Shown here: positions 1 through 8,127 of the stretch, piece after piece
How positions within the stretch are numbered: the first letter of the stretch is position 1
Layout: every line of letters begins with the position of its first letter
DNA from: Streptomyces sp. Tu6071
GTDB lineage: Bacteria; Actinomycetota; Actinomycetes; Streptomycetales; Streptomycetaceae
Reading direction: 5' to 3'
Assembly: GCF_000213055.1 (NCBI RefSeq)
Contig: NZ_CM001165.1
Location: 5,974,945-6,038,944, forward strand
Length of the DNA: 64,000 nucleotides
The notes under the pieces: model-generated
Told to the model about the DNA's origin: nothing
Databases searched by the model: none
Seen by the model: only the letters and a program-made list of their open reading frames with translations
Made by a program: the position numbers and the translations under genes

Positions 1-2
1 TG

Positions 3-671
3 ACGCGCACCATCACGCGCCTCATCCGCGCCGGACGCGGCCCCTTCCGCAACCTCACCCCCGGCGGCGTGCACGTCCACCACTGCGTGCCCGGGATCAT
101 CCTCGCCGTCGTCGGCGGCTTCGGCGCCGTCGGCAGCGGCAAGCACGGGATCGCCGCCGGGATCTGCGCCGTCGTCTTCGGCATCGGCACGGGACTCGTC
201 CTCGACGAGTTCGCCCTGATCCTCCACCTCGCCGACGTCTACTGGAGCGAGCAGGGCAGGCAGAGCGTCGAGGTCGTCGTCCTCACCGCCGCGCTCGGCG
301 CGCTCGTCGTCGCGGGCGCCGTGCCGATCGGCGTCGACCAGGTCTCGCAGGGCGAGGCCGCCGGACGCGCCACGGCGATCGGCACGATCCTCTTCGACCT
401 GTGCTTCGTCGTCGTCTGCCTCGCCAAGGGCAAGATCCGCCTGGGCCTGATCGGCGTTTTCGTGCCCTTCGTCGCGCTCGTCGGCGCGGTCCGCCTCGCC
501 CGCCCCGGCTCCCCCTGGGCCCGCCGCCGCTACGCCGACCGCCCCCACCGCCGCGCCCGCGCCCTGCTGCGCGCCTACCACGCGGACCGCACCTGGCGGC
601 GCTGGGTGCGCCGCTTCCAGGACCTCGTGGGCGGCACCCCGGACGAGGACGTGCCGCCCACGGGCGGGTGA
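3..671 (+). CDS. Integral membrane protein, 5' end outside window
   Basis: The reading frame is open from the first bases, so the true start lies upstream. The visible 222 residues begin with an Arg-rich stretch followed by a GGVHVHHCVPGI motif. About five hydrophobic segments follow, and the C-terminus is a basic, Arg-rich cytoplasmic tail. I recognise the HVHH-containing motif from conserved actinobacterial membrane proteins of unknown function; I do not assign an activity. It converges on cobT with a 9-bp gap, leaving no room for a separate terminator. Confidence 0.8.
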   Translation, partial: TRTITRLIRAGRGPFRNLTPGGVHVHHCVPGIILAVVGGFGAVGSGKHGIAAGICAVVFGIGTGLVLDEFALILHLADVYWSEQGRQSVEVVVLTAALGALVVAGAVPIGVDQVSQGEAAGRATAIGTILFDLCFVVVCLAKGKIRLGLIGVFVPFVALVGAVRLARPGSPWARRRYADRPHRRARALLRAYHADRTWRRWVRRFQDLVGGTPDEDVPPTGG

Positions 672-680
672 GCGCGCGGC

Positions 681-1757
681 TCACTCCTCCGCGTCGGCGG
701 CCCCGGTCCCCTCCGCGCGCTCCGGGAGCTCGTCCGTCAGCGAGGCGGCGGCGCGCACGAGCGGCAGCGAGAGCAGCGCCCCGACACCCTCGCCGACCCG
801 CACCCCCTGGTCGAGCAGCGGTTCGAGCGCCATCCGGTCGAGCGCCTTGGCCTGCGCGGGCTCCCCGCTCGTGTGCCCGGCGAGCCACCAGTCGGGCGCG
901 CGGAACGCGGCCCGCTGCGCGACGAGCGCGCACGCCGCCGAGACGACCCCGTCGAGGATCACCGGGGTACGGCGCACCGCGCACTGGAGCAGGAAGCCCG
1001 TCGTCGCGGCGAGGTCCGCGCCGCCCACGGCCGCGAGGAGCGCGAGCTGGTCGCCCAGCACGGGCCGGGCCCGGCGCAGCGCGTCCCTGATCGCCGCGCA
1101 CTTGCGCATCCACGTGAGGTCGTCGATCGGCTCGCCGCCGCGCCCCGTGACGACCGAGGCGTCGACCCCGCACAGCGCCGCCACGAGCGTGCCCGCGGCC
1201 GTCGTGCCGCCCACGCTCACGTCCCCGAGCACCACGAGATCCGTACCCGCGTCGGCCTCCTCGTCGGCGACGGCCATCCCGGCCCGTACCGCCGCCTCGG
1301 CCTCCTCGACGGTGAGGGCGTCCTCACGGTCGATGCGCCCCGAGGAGCGCCGCACCCGGTGCCGTGTCACCTCGGCGGGCAGCCCGGCGGGGTCGCAGTC
1401 GAGCGCGATGTCCACGACGCGTACGGGCACGTCCTGCGCCCGCGCGAGCACGGCGACGGGCGCGGCCCCGTCGAGCACGGCCCGTACGAGCGCCGCGGCC
1501 CCGCCCGCGGGCCGCCGCGACACACCGGCCGCGGCCACCCCGTGGTCCCCGGCGAACAACACGACGCGGGGCTGCCGCACGGGCGCCGCGGGCACGGCCG
1601 ACCGCGCGGCGGACAGCCACTCCCCGAGCGCGTCGAGCCGCCCGAGCGCCCCCTGAGGCACCGTCAGCCGCGCACGCCGCTCCTCGGCGGCCCGTCGCAC
1701 TTTGCCGTCGGGCCGCTCAATGAGATCGGAGAAGTCGTCGAGATCAATGCCGCTCAT
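681..1757 (-). CDS. cobT: Nicotinate-nucleotide-dimethylbenzimidazole phosphoribosyltransferase CobT
   Basis: Product of 358 residues, a normal length for CobT. It activates the cobalamin lower ligand by transferring phosphoribose from nicotinate mononucleotide to dimethylbenzimidazole. The family's FAGDHGVAAAGVS motif is at about residues 68-80, the LGDVSVGGTTAA segment sits mid-protein, and the C-terminal RVGEGVGALLSLPL region carries the catalytic-type glutamate. Start is ATG. It lies 76 bp downstream of the MBL-CobU fusion on the same strand, which fits a nucleotide-loop-assembly operon. No cobS is visible in the window. Confidence 0.95.
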   Translation of the reverse strand: MSGIDLDDFSDLIERPDGKVRRAAEERRARLTVPQGALGRLDALGEWLSAARSAVPAAPVRQPRVVLFAGDHGVAAAGVSRRPAGGAAALVRAVLDGAAPVAVLARAQDVPVRVVDIALDCDPAGLPAEVTRHRVRRSSGRIDREDALTVEEAEAAVRAGMAVADEEADAGTDLVVLGDVSVGGTTAAGTLVAALCGVDASVVTGRGGEPIDDLTWMRKCAAIRDALRRARPVLGDQLALLAAVGGADLAATTGFLLQCAVRRTPVILDGVVSAACALVAQRAAFRAPDWWLAGHTSGEPAQAKALDRMALEPLLDQGVRVGEGVGALLSLPLVRAAASLTDELPERAEGTGAADAEE

Positions 1758-1833
1758 TCGGCAGACAGTACCGAAACGAAGGGGGCCTGTACGCAGCCCC
1801 TCCGGCGATCGGGCGGCGGGGCCGGGGAAGAGG

Positions 1834-3102
1834 TCACCCCGGCAGCGGGAGCACCCGCCCCGCGACGACGAGCACCGCTTCCTCGCACTCCCCGGAGACG
1901 CCCGCGTTCACCCGCCCCAGCTCGTCCCGGTACCTCCGCCCCGACGCGGTGGCGGGCACCACCCCCGACCCCACCTCGTTGGAGACCAGCACGACCCGCC
2001 GCCGCGCGCACCGCACCGCCTCGACCAGCTCCGCCACCCGCTTGCGCAGCGCCTCGCGCCCGCCCCCCGCCCACGCCGTGTCGTCCCACGCGTCGACCTC
2101 GTCCATCGCGTCCGTGAGCCACAGCGAGAGGCAGTCGACGAGCAGCGGGGGGCCCTCCTCGGCGAGGAGCGGCACGAGGTCGCAGGTCTCGACGGTCCGC
2201 CAGCTCGCCGGGCGCCGCTCGCGGTGCGCGCCGACCCGTTCGGCCCACTCGGGGTCGCCCGCGCGCGTGCCGCCCGTCGCGACGTACACCACGTCCGGGT
2301 ACGTCTCCAGGCGCCGCTCCGCCTCGACCGACTTGCCCGAGCGCGCGCCGCCCAGCACGAGGGTGCGGCGCGGCACGCGCGGGGCGCGGTAGGGGCCCTC
2401 GTCGCGCGACAGCTCCCGGACGCCCGTGCCGGGCACCGGCCGGGTCCGCACGGCCGTCCCGTCGGGCACCGCGCGCGCCCCGGCGGCGGCGAGGCGGCGT
2501 GCCAGCTCGGCGCCCTGCGGGACGTCGTGGTCGAGGTGGACGGCGAGGAGCACCGTGTCCTCGCCGATCGCGCCCGCGCGGCGCAGCAGCGCGACGCCGT
2601 CCGGGCGGCCCGTCACGTCCATCACGACCGTGTCGAACGGGTCGACGGTGCCGCGCATCCCCGCGACCGCGCCGCCCGGCGGCAGGTAGAGCAGCCGCTC
2701 GCCCTCGGGGCCCGTCACGGCGTAGCCGGTCCCCGGGGCGTCCATCGCGAGCGCGCGCACCCGGTGACCGCTCATCAGGGCCAGCTCACGCCCGTCCGGG
2801 ACGCGCGCGGGCTGTGGCAGCCCCGGCGGCACCTCGACGGGCGGGCCCTCGTGCGGATGGCTGAGGAGCACCTGCCGCACCCCGCTCAGCGCGTGCCCCG
2901 CGCGGGCGGCGGCGAAGGCGGCACCCGGGGTCAGGTCGAAGAGCAGCGTCCCGTCGACGAGCAGCGCGGTGGCCGCGCGCGCCCCGGCCCCGAGGGCGCG
3001 GGCGCAGCGGGCACAGGGGCAGTCGGTCCTGGGCAGTCCGGCGGGGGCGCCGGTGCCGAGCAGAGTCACATCCACGGTGCTGATTTTCGCCTGCCCTTCC
3101 AC
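1834..3102 (-). CDS. cobU: MBL-fold domain fused to adenosylcobinamide kinase/guanylyltransferase (CobU)
   Basis: Product of 422 residues with two parts. Residues 10-220 resemble a metallo-beta-lactamase fold (TLLGTGAPAGLPR; SHPHEGPP, a degenerate HxHxDH motif lacking the Asp-His). Residues 246-422 are CobU: P-loop GGARSGKS at 251-258, the AHRERRP segment with the likely guanylylated His293, and the LLVDCLSLWLT acidic motif. CobU phosphorylates adenosylcobinamide and then transfers GMP to it. Start is uncertain: GTG at 3102 was taken, but in-frame GTGs at codons 10 and 12 lie closer to where the conserved sequence begins. It precedes cobT. Confidence 0.88.
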   Translation of the reverse strand: MEGQAKISTVDVTLLGTGAPAGLPRTDCPCARCARALGAGARAATALLVDGTLLFDLTPGAAFAAARAGHALSGVRQVLLSHPHEGPPVEVPPGLPQPARVPDGRELALMSGHRVRALAMDAPGTGYAVTGPEGERLLYLPPGGAVAGMRGTVDPFDTVVMDVTGRPDGVALLRRAGAIGEDTVLLAVHLDHDVPQGAELARRLAAAGARAVPDGTAVRTRPVPGTGVRELSRDEGPYRAPRVPRRTLVLGGARSGKSVEAERRLETYPDVVYVATGGTRAGDPEWAERVGAHRERRPASWRTVETCDLVPLLAEEGPPLLVDCLSLWLTDAMDEVDAWDDTAWAGGGREALRKRVAELVEAVRCARRRVVLVSNEVGSGVVPATASGRRYRDELGRVNAGVSGECEEAVLVVAGRVLPLPG

Positions 3103-3155
3103 CGGCCGCCCGTCCGGCTACGCTTCGGGGAGGACCCGGATCATGGAGGCTTTCA

Positions 3156-3497
3156 ATGGCGGCATGGACGTGGCGGTTCGAGAACGCTGACGGGGCGGAG
3201 ACCCAGCCCGCCGTACAGCCCGAGGAGTTCACGACGCAGGGGGACGCCGAGTCGTGGCTGGGGGAGCAGTGGCGCGCCCTGCTCGCCGGCGGCACCGACC
3301 GGGTCCACCTCCTGGAGGAGGACAAGCTCGTCTACGGCCCCCTGAGCCTGAGCGAGGCCGCGGCGACGGACGTCTCCGAGCCCGCCCTGACGGCGGACGA
3401 GGAGACGGCCGTCCCCGGGGACACCTCCCAGCCGCCGGGTCGGGACTCCCAGCCGGTCGAGCCGGGCCAGGGCCTCGGCATCGGCGGCCTCGGCTGA
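3156..3497 (+). CDS. Small conserved acidic protein
   Basis: Product of 113 residues. The N-terminal 70 residues (WTWRFENADG, EEFTTQGDAESWLGE, then a DRVHLLEEDKLVYGPLSL segment) look like a conserved small domain seen in Streptomyces. The rest is a Pro/Gly/Glu-rich, probably disordered tail. There is no signal peptide or membrane segment. It is divergent from cobU with only 53 bp between starts, so the two promoters must overlap. Function unknown. Confidence 0.85.
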   Translation: MAAWTWRFENADGAETQPAVQPEEFTTQGDAESWLGEQWRALLAGGTDRVHLLEEDKLVYGPLSLSEAAATDVSEPALTADEETAVPGDTSQPPGRDSQPVEPGQGLGIGGLG

Positions 3498-3624
3498 ACA
3501 CCTGAACGGGGCGGCCGGTACGGGGCGGGGGAGCGCCCCGCCCCGTACCGGCCGCCCCGCGGGCCCGCGCCCCTCCGGCACCGGCCGCCCGCTCCCGTAC
3601 CGCCTCCCGGGAGCCGCGCCGCGC

Positions 3625-4686
3625 CTACATCTCCCCGAGCGTCACCCGTGCCGTCTTCTCGTCCCCGTTCCGCGTGTACGTCAACTCCACGCGGTCCCCG
3701 GGGCTTTCTGCGGTCAGGAGGGACGTCAGCGAGTCGATCGTGGTGAGCTCGTCGTCGCCGAGGCGGGTGAGGATGTCGCCCGCGCGCAGGCCCGCCTTGT
3801 CGGCGGGGCCGTTGTCGCGGACGCTGGCGATCGCGACGCCCGCCGGTTCGAGGTCGCGGTCGAGGACGGTGCGGCCCGTGATGCCGAGCGCCGCGCGGCC
3901 GGAGTTCGTGACCTTGCCGTCCCGCACGATCTGGCCCGCGATCGAGCGGACCGTCGCCGCCGGGATCGCGAAGCCGATGCCCGCCGCCGCGCTGTTGCCG
4001 AGGCCGGGGTCCGTCGCCGCGAGCGTCGGGATGCCGATGACCTTCCCGTCGAGGTCGACGAGCGCGCCGCCGCTGTTGCCCGGGTTGATCGCCGCCGAGG
4101 TCTGCACCATGTTCGCGATCGTCGCGCCCGTGCCGCCGCCCGAGCGGCCCTCCGTCACCGTGCGGCCCGTCGCCGAGACGATGCCCTGCGTCACGGAGGA
4201 GGAGAGGCCGAGCGGGGAGCCCATCGCGAGGACGATCTGCCCGACGGCGGCCTTTCCCGAGTCGCCGAAGGAGGCCGCCTCGAGGCCCTTGGGCGGATTG
4301 CTCAGCTTGATCACCGCGAGGTCCTGCTGCGGGTAGCTGCTCACGAGGTCCGCGCTCAGCTCCTGCTCGCCCGTCGCCGTCGTGACCTCGAAGGACTTCT
4401 CCTCGCCGACGACGTGCGCGTTCGTGACGACGTGGCCCTTGTCGTCGAAGACGATCCCGGAGCCGAGCGAGTCCCCGGCGGTGATCTGCACGACCGAGGG
4501 CAGGACGTCCTTGATGACCTTCTCGTAGTCGCTCTGCAACTCGCTCGACGCGCGCGGCAGCCCGGCGCGCGGGGCCCCCGCCGTCTTCTCGCGGGGCGTC
4601 CCGGCCTGTGCCGAGCAGCCGGTGAGCAGAGCGGTGGCGCAGAGGGCGGCGAGCAGGACTCGGGGCCGGGCGGAGAGGGAGTTCAT
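3625..4686 (-). CDS. HtrA/DegP-type serine protease lipoprotein with PDZ domain
   Basis: Product of 353 residues, an envelope quality-control protease of the S1C type. A signal peptide ends in lipobox LLTGC (Cys24), so it should be anchored to the outer face of the membrane as a lipoprotein rather than by the transmembrane helix usual in HtrA. The catalytic triad is visible as His91 (TNAHVV), Asp122 (QQDLAVIKL) and Ser205 (NPGNSGGAL). A C-terminal PDZ domain spans about residues 255-350 (GPADKAGLRAGDILTRLG). Neighbouring envelope-stress genes (pspA) make a related role plausible. Confidence 0.95.
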   Translation of the reverse strand: MNSLSARPRVLLAALCATALLTGCSAQAGTPREKTAGAPRAGLPRASSELQSDYEKVIKDVLPSVVQITAGDSLGSGIVFDDKGHVVTNAHVVGEEKSFEVTTATGEQELSADLVSSYPQQDLAVIKLSNPPKGLEAASFGDSGKAAVGQIVLAMGSPLGLSSSVTQGIVSATGRTVTEGRSGGGTGATIANMVQTSAAINPGNSGGALVDLDGKVIGIPTLAATDPGLGNSAAAGIGFAIPAATVRSIAGQIVRDGKVTNSGRAALGITGRTVLDRDLEPAGVAIASVRDNGPADKAGLRAGDILTRLGDDELTTIDSLTSLLTAESPGDRVELTYTRNGDEKTARVTLGEM

Positions 4687-4737
4687 GGCCCGGATTATGC
4701 GGAAGCGGGCGGTTTCGTACGGGCGGCGCGCGGCTGC

Positions 4738-5724
4738 TCAGCCGCGTACCCCGCACAGATGCAGCAGCGCGGCGACGCGGCGGTAGGGATCGGTGCGGCC
4801 CGCGCGGTCCTCGACGTCGAGGATGCGGTCGAACTCCTCGGCGCGGGGCGGGGCCGCGTGCGCCGGATAGCGGTCCGTGAAGACGCGGACGCCGTACCAG
4901 GCGGCGAGCGGCGCGCCGATGCCGCCGAGGGTCTGGGTGAGGCGGCCGAGCCGGTCGGCCCGTACCGTGCGGCCCGCGCTGTCGCGCGTGAGCGGCGAGT
5001 CGAAGGCGGCGAGCGCCGTGTCCCAGTCGCCGTCGAGCCCGGGACGCAGCGCGAGCGCGTCCGCGTTCCGTACGAGCAGCGAGAGCAGCCCGCCCGCCGC
5101 GAGGACCCGCGCGAGCCCCGCGAGGACCGCGTCGGGCTCCTCGACGTGCATGAGGACCCCGTGGCACAGGACGACGTCGAAGCTGCCCGGGGTGAAGTGT
5201 GCTCCGGTCCTGGTGCTCTCGGCCTCCAGGAGCCGGACCCGCTCCCGTACCTGCGGTGCCTCGGCGGCGAGGACGGCGCGGACCGTCGTCAGCATCTCGG
5301 GATCGGACTCCATGCCCGTGACCTCGTGCCCCGCGCGCGCGAGCCGCAGTGCCTGGGTGCCCTGCCCCGTGCCGACGTCGAGGACCCGCAGCCGGCGCCC
5401 GGCGGGGAAGGCGGCGGCGAGGCGCTCGTCGAGCTGGCGCGCGACGAGGACCTGGCGCACCGCCCCCGCCACGCCGCCGAGCGTGCGCAGCCACAGCTCG
5501 GTGGGCGACGCCTCGCGGGAGGCGCCGCGCTGCCCGGGGACGCCGCCCACCTGGTGCGGGAGGGGCGGCGGGGTGTCATCACCCGCCGCCCGCGCGTCAC
5601 CGTCCGCGCGCCCCTGTGCCGGGAGGTGCGTGCGCCCCTGCCCGGCGAGGCCCGTACGCCCCTGCCCCGGGAAACCGTCGAAACCGTCGAAGTGTTCGGA
5701 GTATCCGGAAGGGGCTGTACTCAG
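4738..5724 (-). CDS. Class I SAM-dependent methyltransferase, probable CTG start
   Basis: The Rossmann motif I VLDVGTGQG lies near residue 115 and the acidic ESD near 139. CHGVLMHVEEPDAVL and RVLAAGGLLSLL follow, typical of small-molecule methyltransferases. The substrate is unknown. The start is unusual. The only ATG or GTG well upstream lies deep inside the preceding DUF3043 gene, and the in-frame GTG at 5550 has no ribosome-binding site. A CTG at 5724 overlaps the DUF3043 stop as CTGA, has GGGGAGAGG just upstream, and would give 328 residues beginning MSTAPSG. I favour CTG; the shorter alternative is 270 residues. Confidence 0.82.
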   Translation of the reverse strand: MSTAPSGYSEHFDGFDGFPGQGRTGLAGQGRTHLPAQGRADGDARAAGDDTPPPLPHQVGGVPGQRGASREASPTELWLRTLGGVAGAVRQVLVARQLDERLAAAFPAGRRLRVLDVGTGQGTQALRLARAGHEVTGMESDPEMLTTVRAVLAAEAPQVRERVRLLEAESTRTGAHFTPGSFDVVLCHGVLMHVEEPDAVLAGLARVLAAGGLLSLLVRNADALALRPGLDGDWDTALAAFDSPLTRDSAGRTVRADRLGRLTQTLGGIGAPLAAWYGVRVFTDRYPAHAAPPRAEEFDRILDVEDRAGRTDPYRRVAALLHLCGVRG

Positions 5725-6314
5725 GGCCTCTCCCCGCGCTTCACCTGGGGCTTGGGCAGCCGCAGCCGCCGCATCTGGAGGGTGCGCATGAGCGCGTAGG
5801 CGACCGCGCCCTTGTGGCGGTCGTCGGGGAAGCGCGTGTTCAGCTCCTTGCGCAGGCCGAAGGCCAGGCGCAGCGAGTCGGCCACGATCAGGACGATCAG
5901 CAGCAGCCAGCAGAGCAGCGCCACGCTCTGGAGCGCGCCGACGCGCACCATGCTGAAGACGAGGATCACGACGGCGGCGGGCAGGAACCACTCGGCGACG
6001 ACGCGGCGCGAGTCCACGTAGTCGCGGGCGAACTTGCGCACACGGCCCTTGTCGCGGACCGGCAGGTACCGCTCGTCGCCGCTGTCCATCGCCTCCCGCT
6101 GCTTCTGGAGCGCGACCCGCCGCGTCTCGCGCTGCCGCTTGGCGGCGTCCTTGCGCGACAACGGCGTATTGGTCACGCTGCGGCGCGGGCCCTGGGCCTC
6201 GCTCCGCTTCGGCGTGGGGCGGCCCTTGGGCGCCTGAGGGTCACGGGGCAGCTTGGAGTCGGTCACCGGCGCGGAGGCGGGTGCCTTCTCATCCTTCGTA
6301 CGGCTACGGAACAC
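5721..6314 (-). CDS. DUF3043 membrane protein
   Basis: Product of 197 residues. The first 100 are highly charged (PRDPQAPKGRPTPKRSEAQ, then DAAKRQRETRRVALQKQREA). Two hydrophobic helices follow at about 115-132 and 137-160, then a basic tail. This is the DUF3043 family, widespread in actinobacteria and without a known function. GTG at 6314 was chosen because the conserved sequence starts there (MFRSRTKDEK); the frame stays open further upstream but that part is not family-like. A TACCCT -10 element sits 8 bp upstream of this GTG, so the transcript may be leaderless. Its stop overlaps the methyltransferase start. Confidence 0.9.
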   Translation of the reverse strand: MFRSRTKDEKAPASAPVTDSKLPRDPQAPKGRPTPKRSEAQGPRRSVTNTPLSRKDAAKRQRETRRVALQKQREAMDSGDERYLPVRDKGRVRKFARDYVDSRRVVAEWFLPAAVVILVFSMVRVGALQSVALLCWLLLIVLIVADSLRLAFGLRKELNTRFPDDRHKGAVAYALMRTLQMRRLRLPKPQVKRGERP

Positions 6315-6647
6315 AAAACCCAAGGGTAAGGGGTCGCGGCGCATGGGCGAGGGCCGGACGGGGAACGATCCCGCAACGCCGAGCGTCCGCATAAGCGGGC
6401 ACAGCGGGGATTTACCGGGGAATTCCGGCCACGGGAGCGGGGTGCGGGGCCGGGGAGGAACCGGGCGGGACACCGCGCGGGAGCCGGGCGGCTACTCCTC
6501 ACGCCTGAGAGTCACGGGGCGCCAGTCGTTCTTGGGGAGGAGCGGAAAGCCGCTCGGACAGTGCGGTAATAGACCCAGGGCCCGTACTGTGGGTCTTGTT
6601 GGAAACGCAGAGAGCCGAAAGCCGTCAGAAGGGGGCGCGCGAAGCCC
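6315..6647. promoter_or_regulatory. DUF3043/pspA divergent intergenic region
   Basis: This 333-bp region separates two divergent genes. Near the pspA side is a 7-bp inverted repeat, AGACCCA at 6571-6577 and TGGGTCT at 6590-6596, with a 12-bp spacer that contains a possible -10 (TACTGT, 6585-6590). This could be a promoter with an overlapping operator for pspA. On the other side, TACCCT (6323-6328, minus strand) is the likely -10 for the DUF3043 gene. I see no open frame with family resemblance here. Confidence 0.45.
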
Positions 6648-7451
6648 ATGAGCGGTGTGATGAAGCGTATGGGGATGATCTTCCGCGCGAAGGCTAACAA
6701 GGCCCTCGACAAGGCGGAGGACCCCGGCGAGACCCTCGACTACTCGTACACGAAGCAGCTGGAACTGCTCCAGAAGGTGCGCAGGGGCGTCGCGGACGTC
6801 GCGACCTCGCGCAAGCGCCTCGAACTCCAGCTCAACGGGCTCCGCAAGGACTCCGCCAAGCTGGAGGAGCAGGGCCGCAAGGCGCTCTCGCTGGGCCGCG
6901 AGGATCTCGCCCGCGAGGCCCTCTCGCGCCGGGCCGCCCTCCAGCAGCAGGTCGGCGACCTGGAGACGCAGCACGAGACGCTCCAGGGCGAGGAGGAGAA
7001 GCTCACCCTCGCGGCGCAGCGCCTCCAGGCCAAGGTGGACGCCTTCCGCACCAAGAAGGAGACCATCAAGGCCACCTACACCGCGGCGCAGGCGCAGACC
7101 CGCATCGGTGAGGCGTTCTCCGGCATCTCCGAGGAGATGGGCGACGTCGGCCTCGCGATCCAGCGCGCCGAGGACAAGACCGCGCAGCTCCAGGCCCGCG
7201 CGGGCGCCCTCGACGAACTGCTCGCCTCGGGCGCGCTCGACGACTCGTCGGGGCTCGCCAAGGACGACCTCCAGGCCGAGCTGGACCGCCTCTCCGGCGG
7301 CAGCGACGTCGAGCTGGAGCTCCAGCGGATGAAGGCGGAACTGGCCGGGGGCAGCTCCTCGGGCCAGCAGGCGATCGAGTCCGGCCCCGGCTCCGCCGAG
7401 CAGCAGGGACAGCAGTCCCCGCAGCGGGACCCGCGCTTCGACAAGCAGTGA
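6648..7451 (+). CDS. pspA: Phage shock protein A (PspA/IM30 family)
   Basis: Product of 267 residues. PspA proteins polymerise on the cytoplasmic face of stressed membranes and help keep them intact. The sequence opens with KRMGMIFRAKANKALDKAEDP, the amphipathic N-terminal helix, then long heptad-rich helices to about residue 225. The tail is Ser/Gln/Gly-rich (QQAIESGPGSAEQQGQQSPQ) and longer than in E. coli PspA. Start is ATG, with GAAGGGGG upstream at somewhat long spacing. It is followed by pspAA after 130 bp containing a hairpin. Confidence 0.95.
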   Translation: MSGVMKRMGMIFRAKANKALDKAEDPGETLDYSYTKQLELLQKVRRGVADVATSRKRLELQLNGLRKDSAKLEEQGRKALSLGREDLAREALSRRAALQQQVGDLETQHETLQGEEEKLTLAAQRLQAKVDAFRTKKETIKATYTAAQAQTRIGEAFSGISEEMGDVGLAIQRAEDKTAQLQARAGALDELLASGALDDSSGLAKDDLQAELDRLSGGSDVELELQRMKAELAGGSSSGQQAIESGPGSAEQQGQQSPQRDPRFDKQ

Positions 7452-7458
7452 GCCCCAC

Positions 7459-7485
7459 GCCCGGGTCCCCGCCGGGGGCCCGGGC
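7459..7485 (+). terminator. Hairpin between pspA and pspAA
   Basis: Arms GCCCGGGTCCCC (7459-7470) and GGGGGCCCGGGC (7474-7485) pair over 12 bp with one G-U, and the loop is 3 nt. There is no T-run. It may partially terminate or process the pspA transcript and so lower pspAA expression. Confidence 0.5.
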
Positions 7486-7581
7486 AGCGGCGCGTCCGCC
7501 GGTAGGTACGGGCCCGTCGCTTCCCCGCAGTGCCGGGGGACCGCCAGGCGGGGTCCCCCACGAGCCGCCCGAGGAGAGGTC

Positions 7582-7863
7582 ATGATCGTCCGGATCATGG
7601 GGGAGGGCCAGTTCGCACTGGCCGAGAGCCACCTCGCCGAGCTGAACACGCTCGACGAGGAGCTGCTCGCCGAGATGGAGAACGGCGACGGCCCCGGTTT
7701 CCGCAAGACCCTGCACGCCCTGCTGGACAAGGTGCGCTCGCTCGGCAGCCCGCTGCCCGACGACGCCCTGGAGCCCTCCGAACTCATCCTCCCGTCCCCC
7801 GACGCGAGCCTCGACGAGGTACGGGACCTGCTCAGCGGCGACGAGGGCCTGATCCCGGGCTGA
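7582..7863 (+). CDS. PspA-associated protein PspAA
   Basis: Product of 93 residues beginning MIVRIMGEGQF. It has the helical LNTLDEELLAEMENGD core and the LPSPDASLDEVRDLL tail seen in PspAA, the small partner usually encoded beside actinobacterial pspA. Start is ATG with GAGGAGAGG 5 bp upstream. Family members are thought to modulate the PspA membrane-stress response. There is no membrane segment. It is probably co-transcribed with pspA. Confidence 0.9.
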   Translation: MIVRIMGEGQFALAESHLAELNTLDEELLAEMENGDGPGFRKTLHALLDKVRSLGSPLPDDALEPSELILPSPDASLDEVRDLLSGDEGLIPG

Positions 7864-7878
7864 GCCCGCCCAAACCCT

Positions 7879-7921
7879 CCTCGGGGCGCCACCCGCCGAC
7901 ACGGACGGGGGCGCCCCGAGG
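7879..7921 (+). terminator. Stem-loop after pspAA
   Basis: Perfect 12-bp arms CCTCGGGGCGCC (7879-7890) and GGCGCCCCGAGG (7910-7921) flank a 19-nt loop. This is a GC-only, U-less terminator typical of high-GC bacteria, closing the psp unit. The remaining ~200 bp up to the histidine kinase gene is GC-rich, with repeated GTACGG words, and holds nothing else I can support. Confidence 0.6.
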
Positions 7922-8127
7922 CGTACGCGCACCGGGGGCGGACCACTCCCGGGACCGTACGGGCCGGTCGGTACGCGCCCGCACCCGGCGGGAGCGGCCC
8001 GCCCGGGTCCGTACGACAGGGGGAGCCCGTACGGACAGGGGCCGGGCCCGTACCCGCCCCGACGCCACCCCTCCCCGCCGCGCCGACCGCCCGACCGCCA
8101 GCCCGGGGGAGCCAGCAAAGGACCGCC

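Noticed and set aside
681..2117. Long plus-strand open frames over cobT and cobU (and similar mirror frames across the window)
   Set aside because: They overlap well-supported genes on the other strand, are Arg/Pro/Ala-rich, and match no family; they come from the GC bias.
3060..3160. Cobalamin riboswitch before the cobU-cobT genes
   Set aside because: Only 53 bp separate cobU from the divergent gene, too short, and no B12-box sequence is seen.
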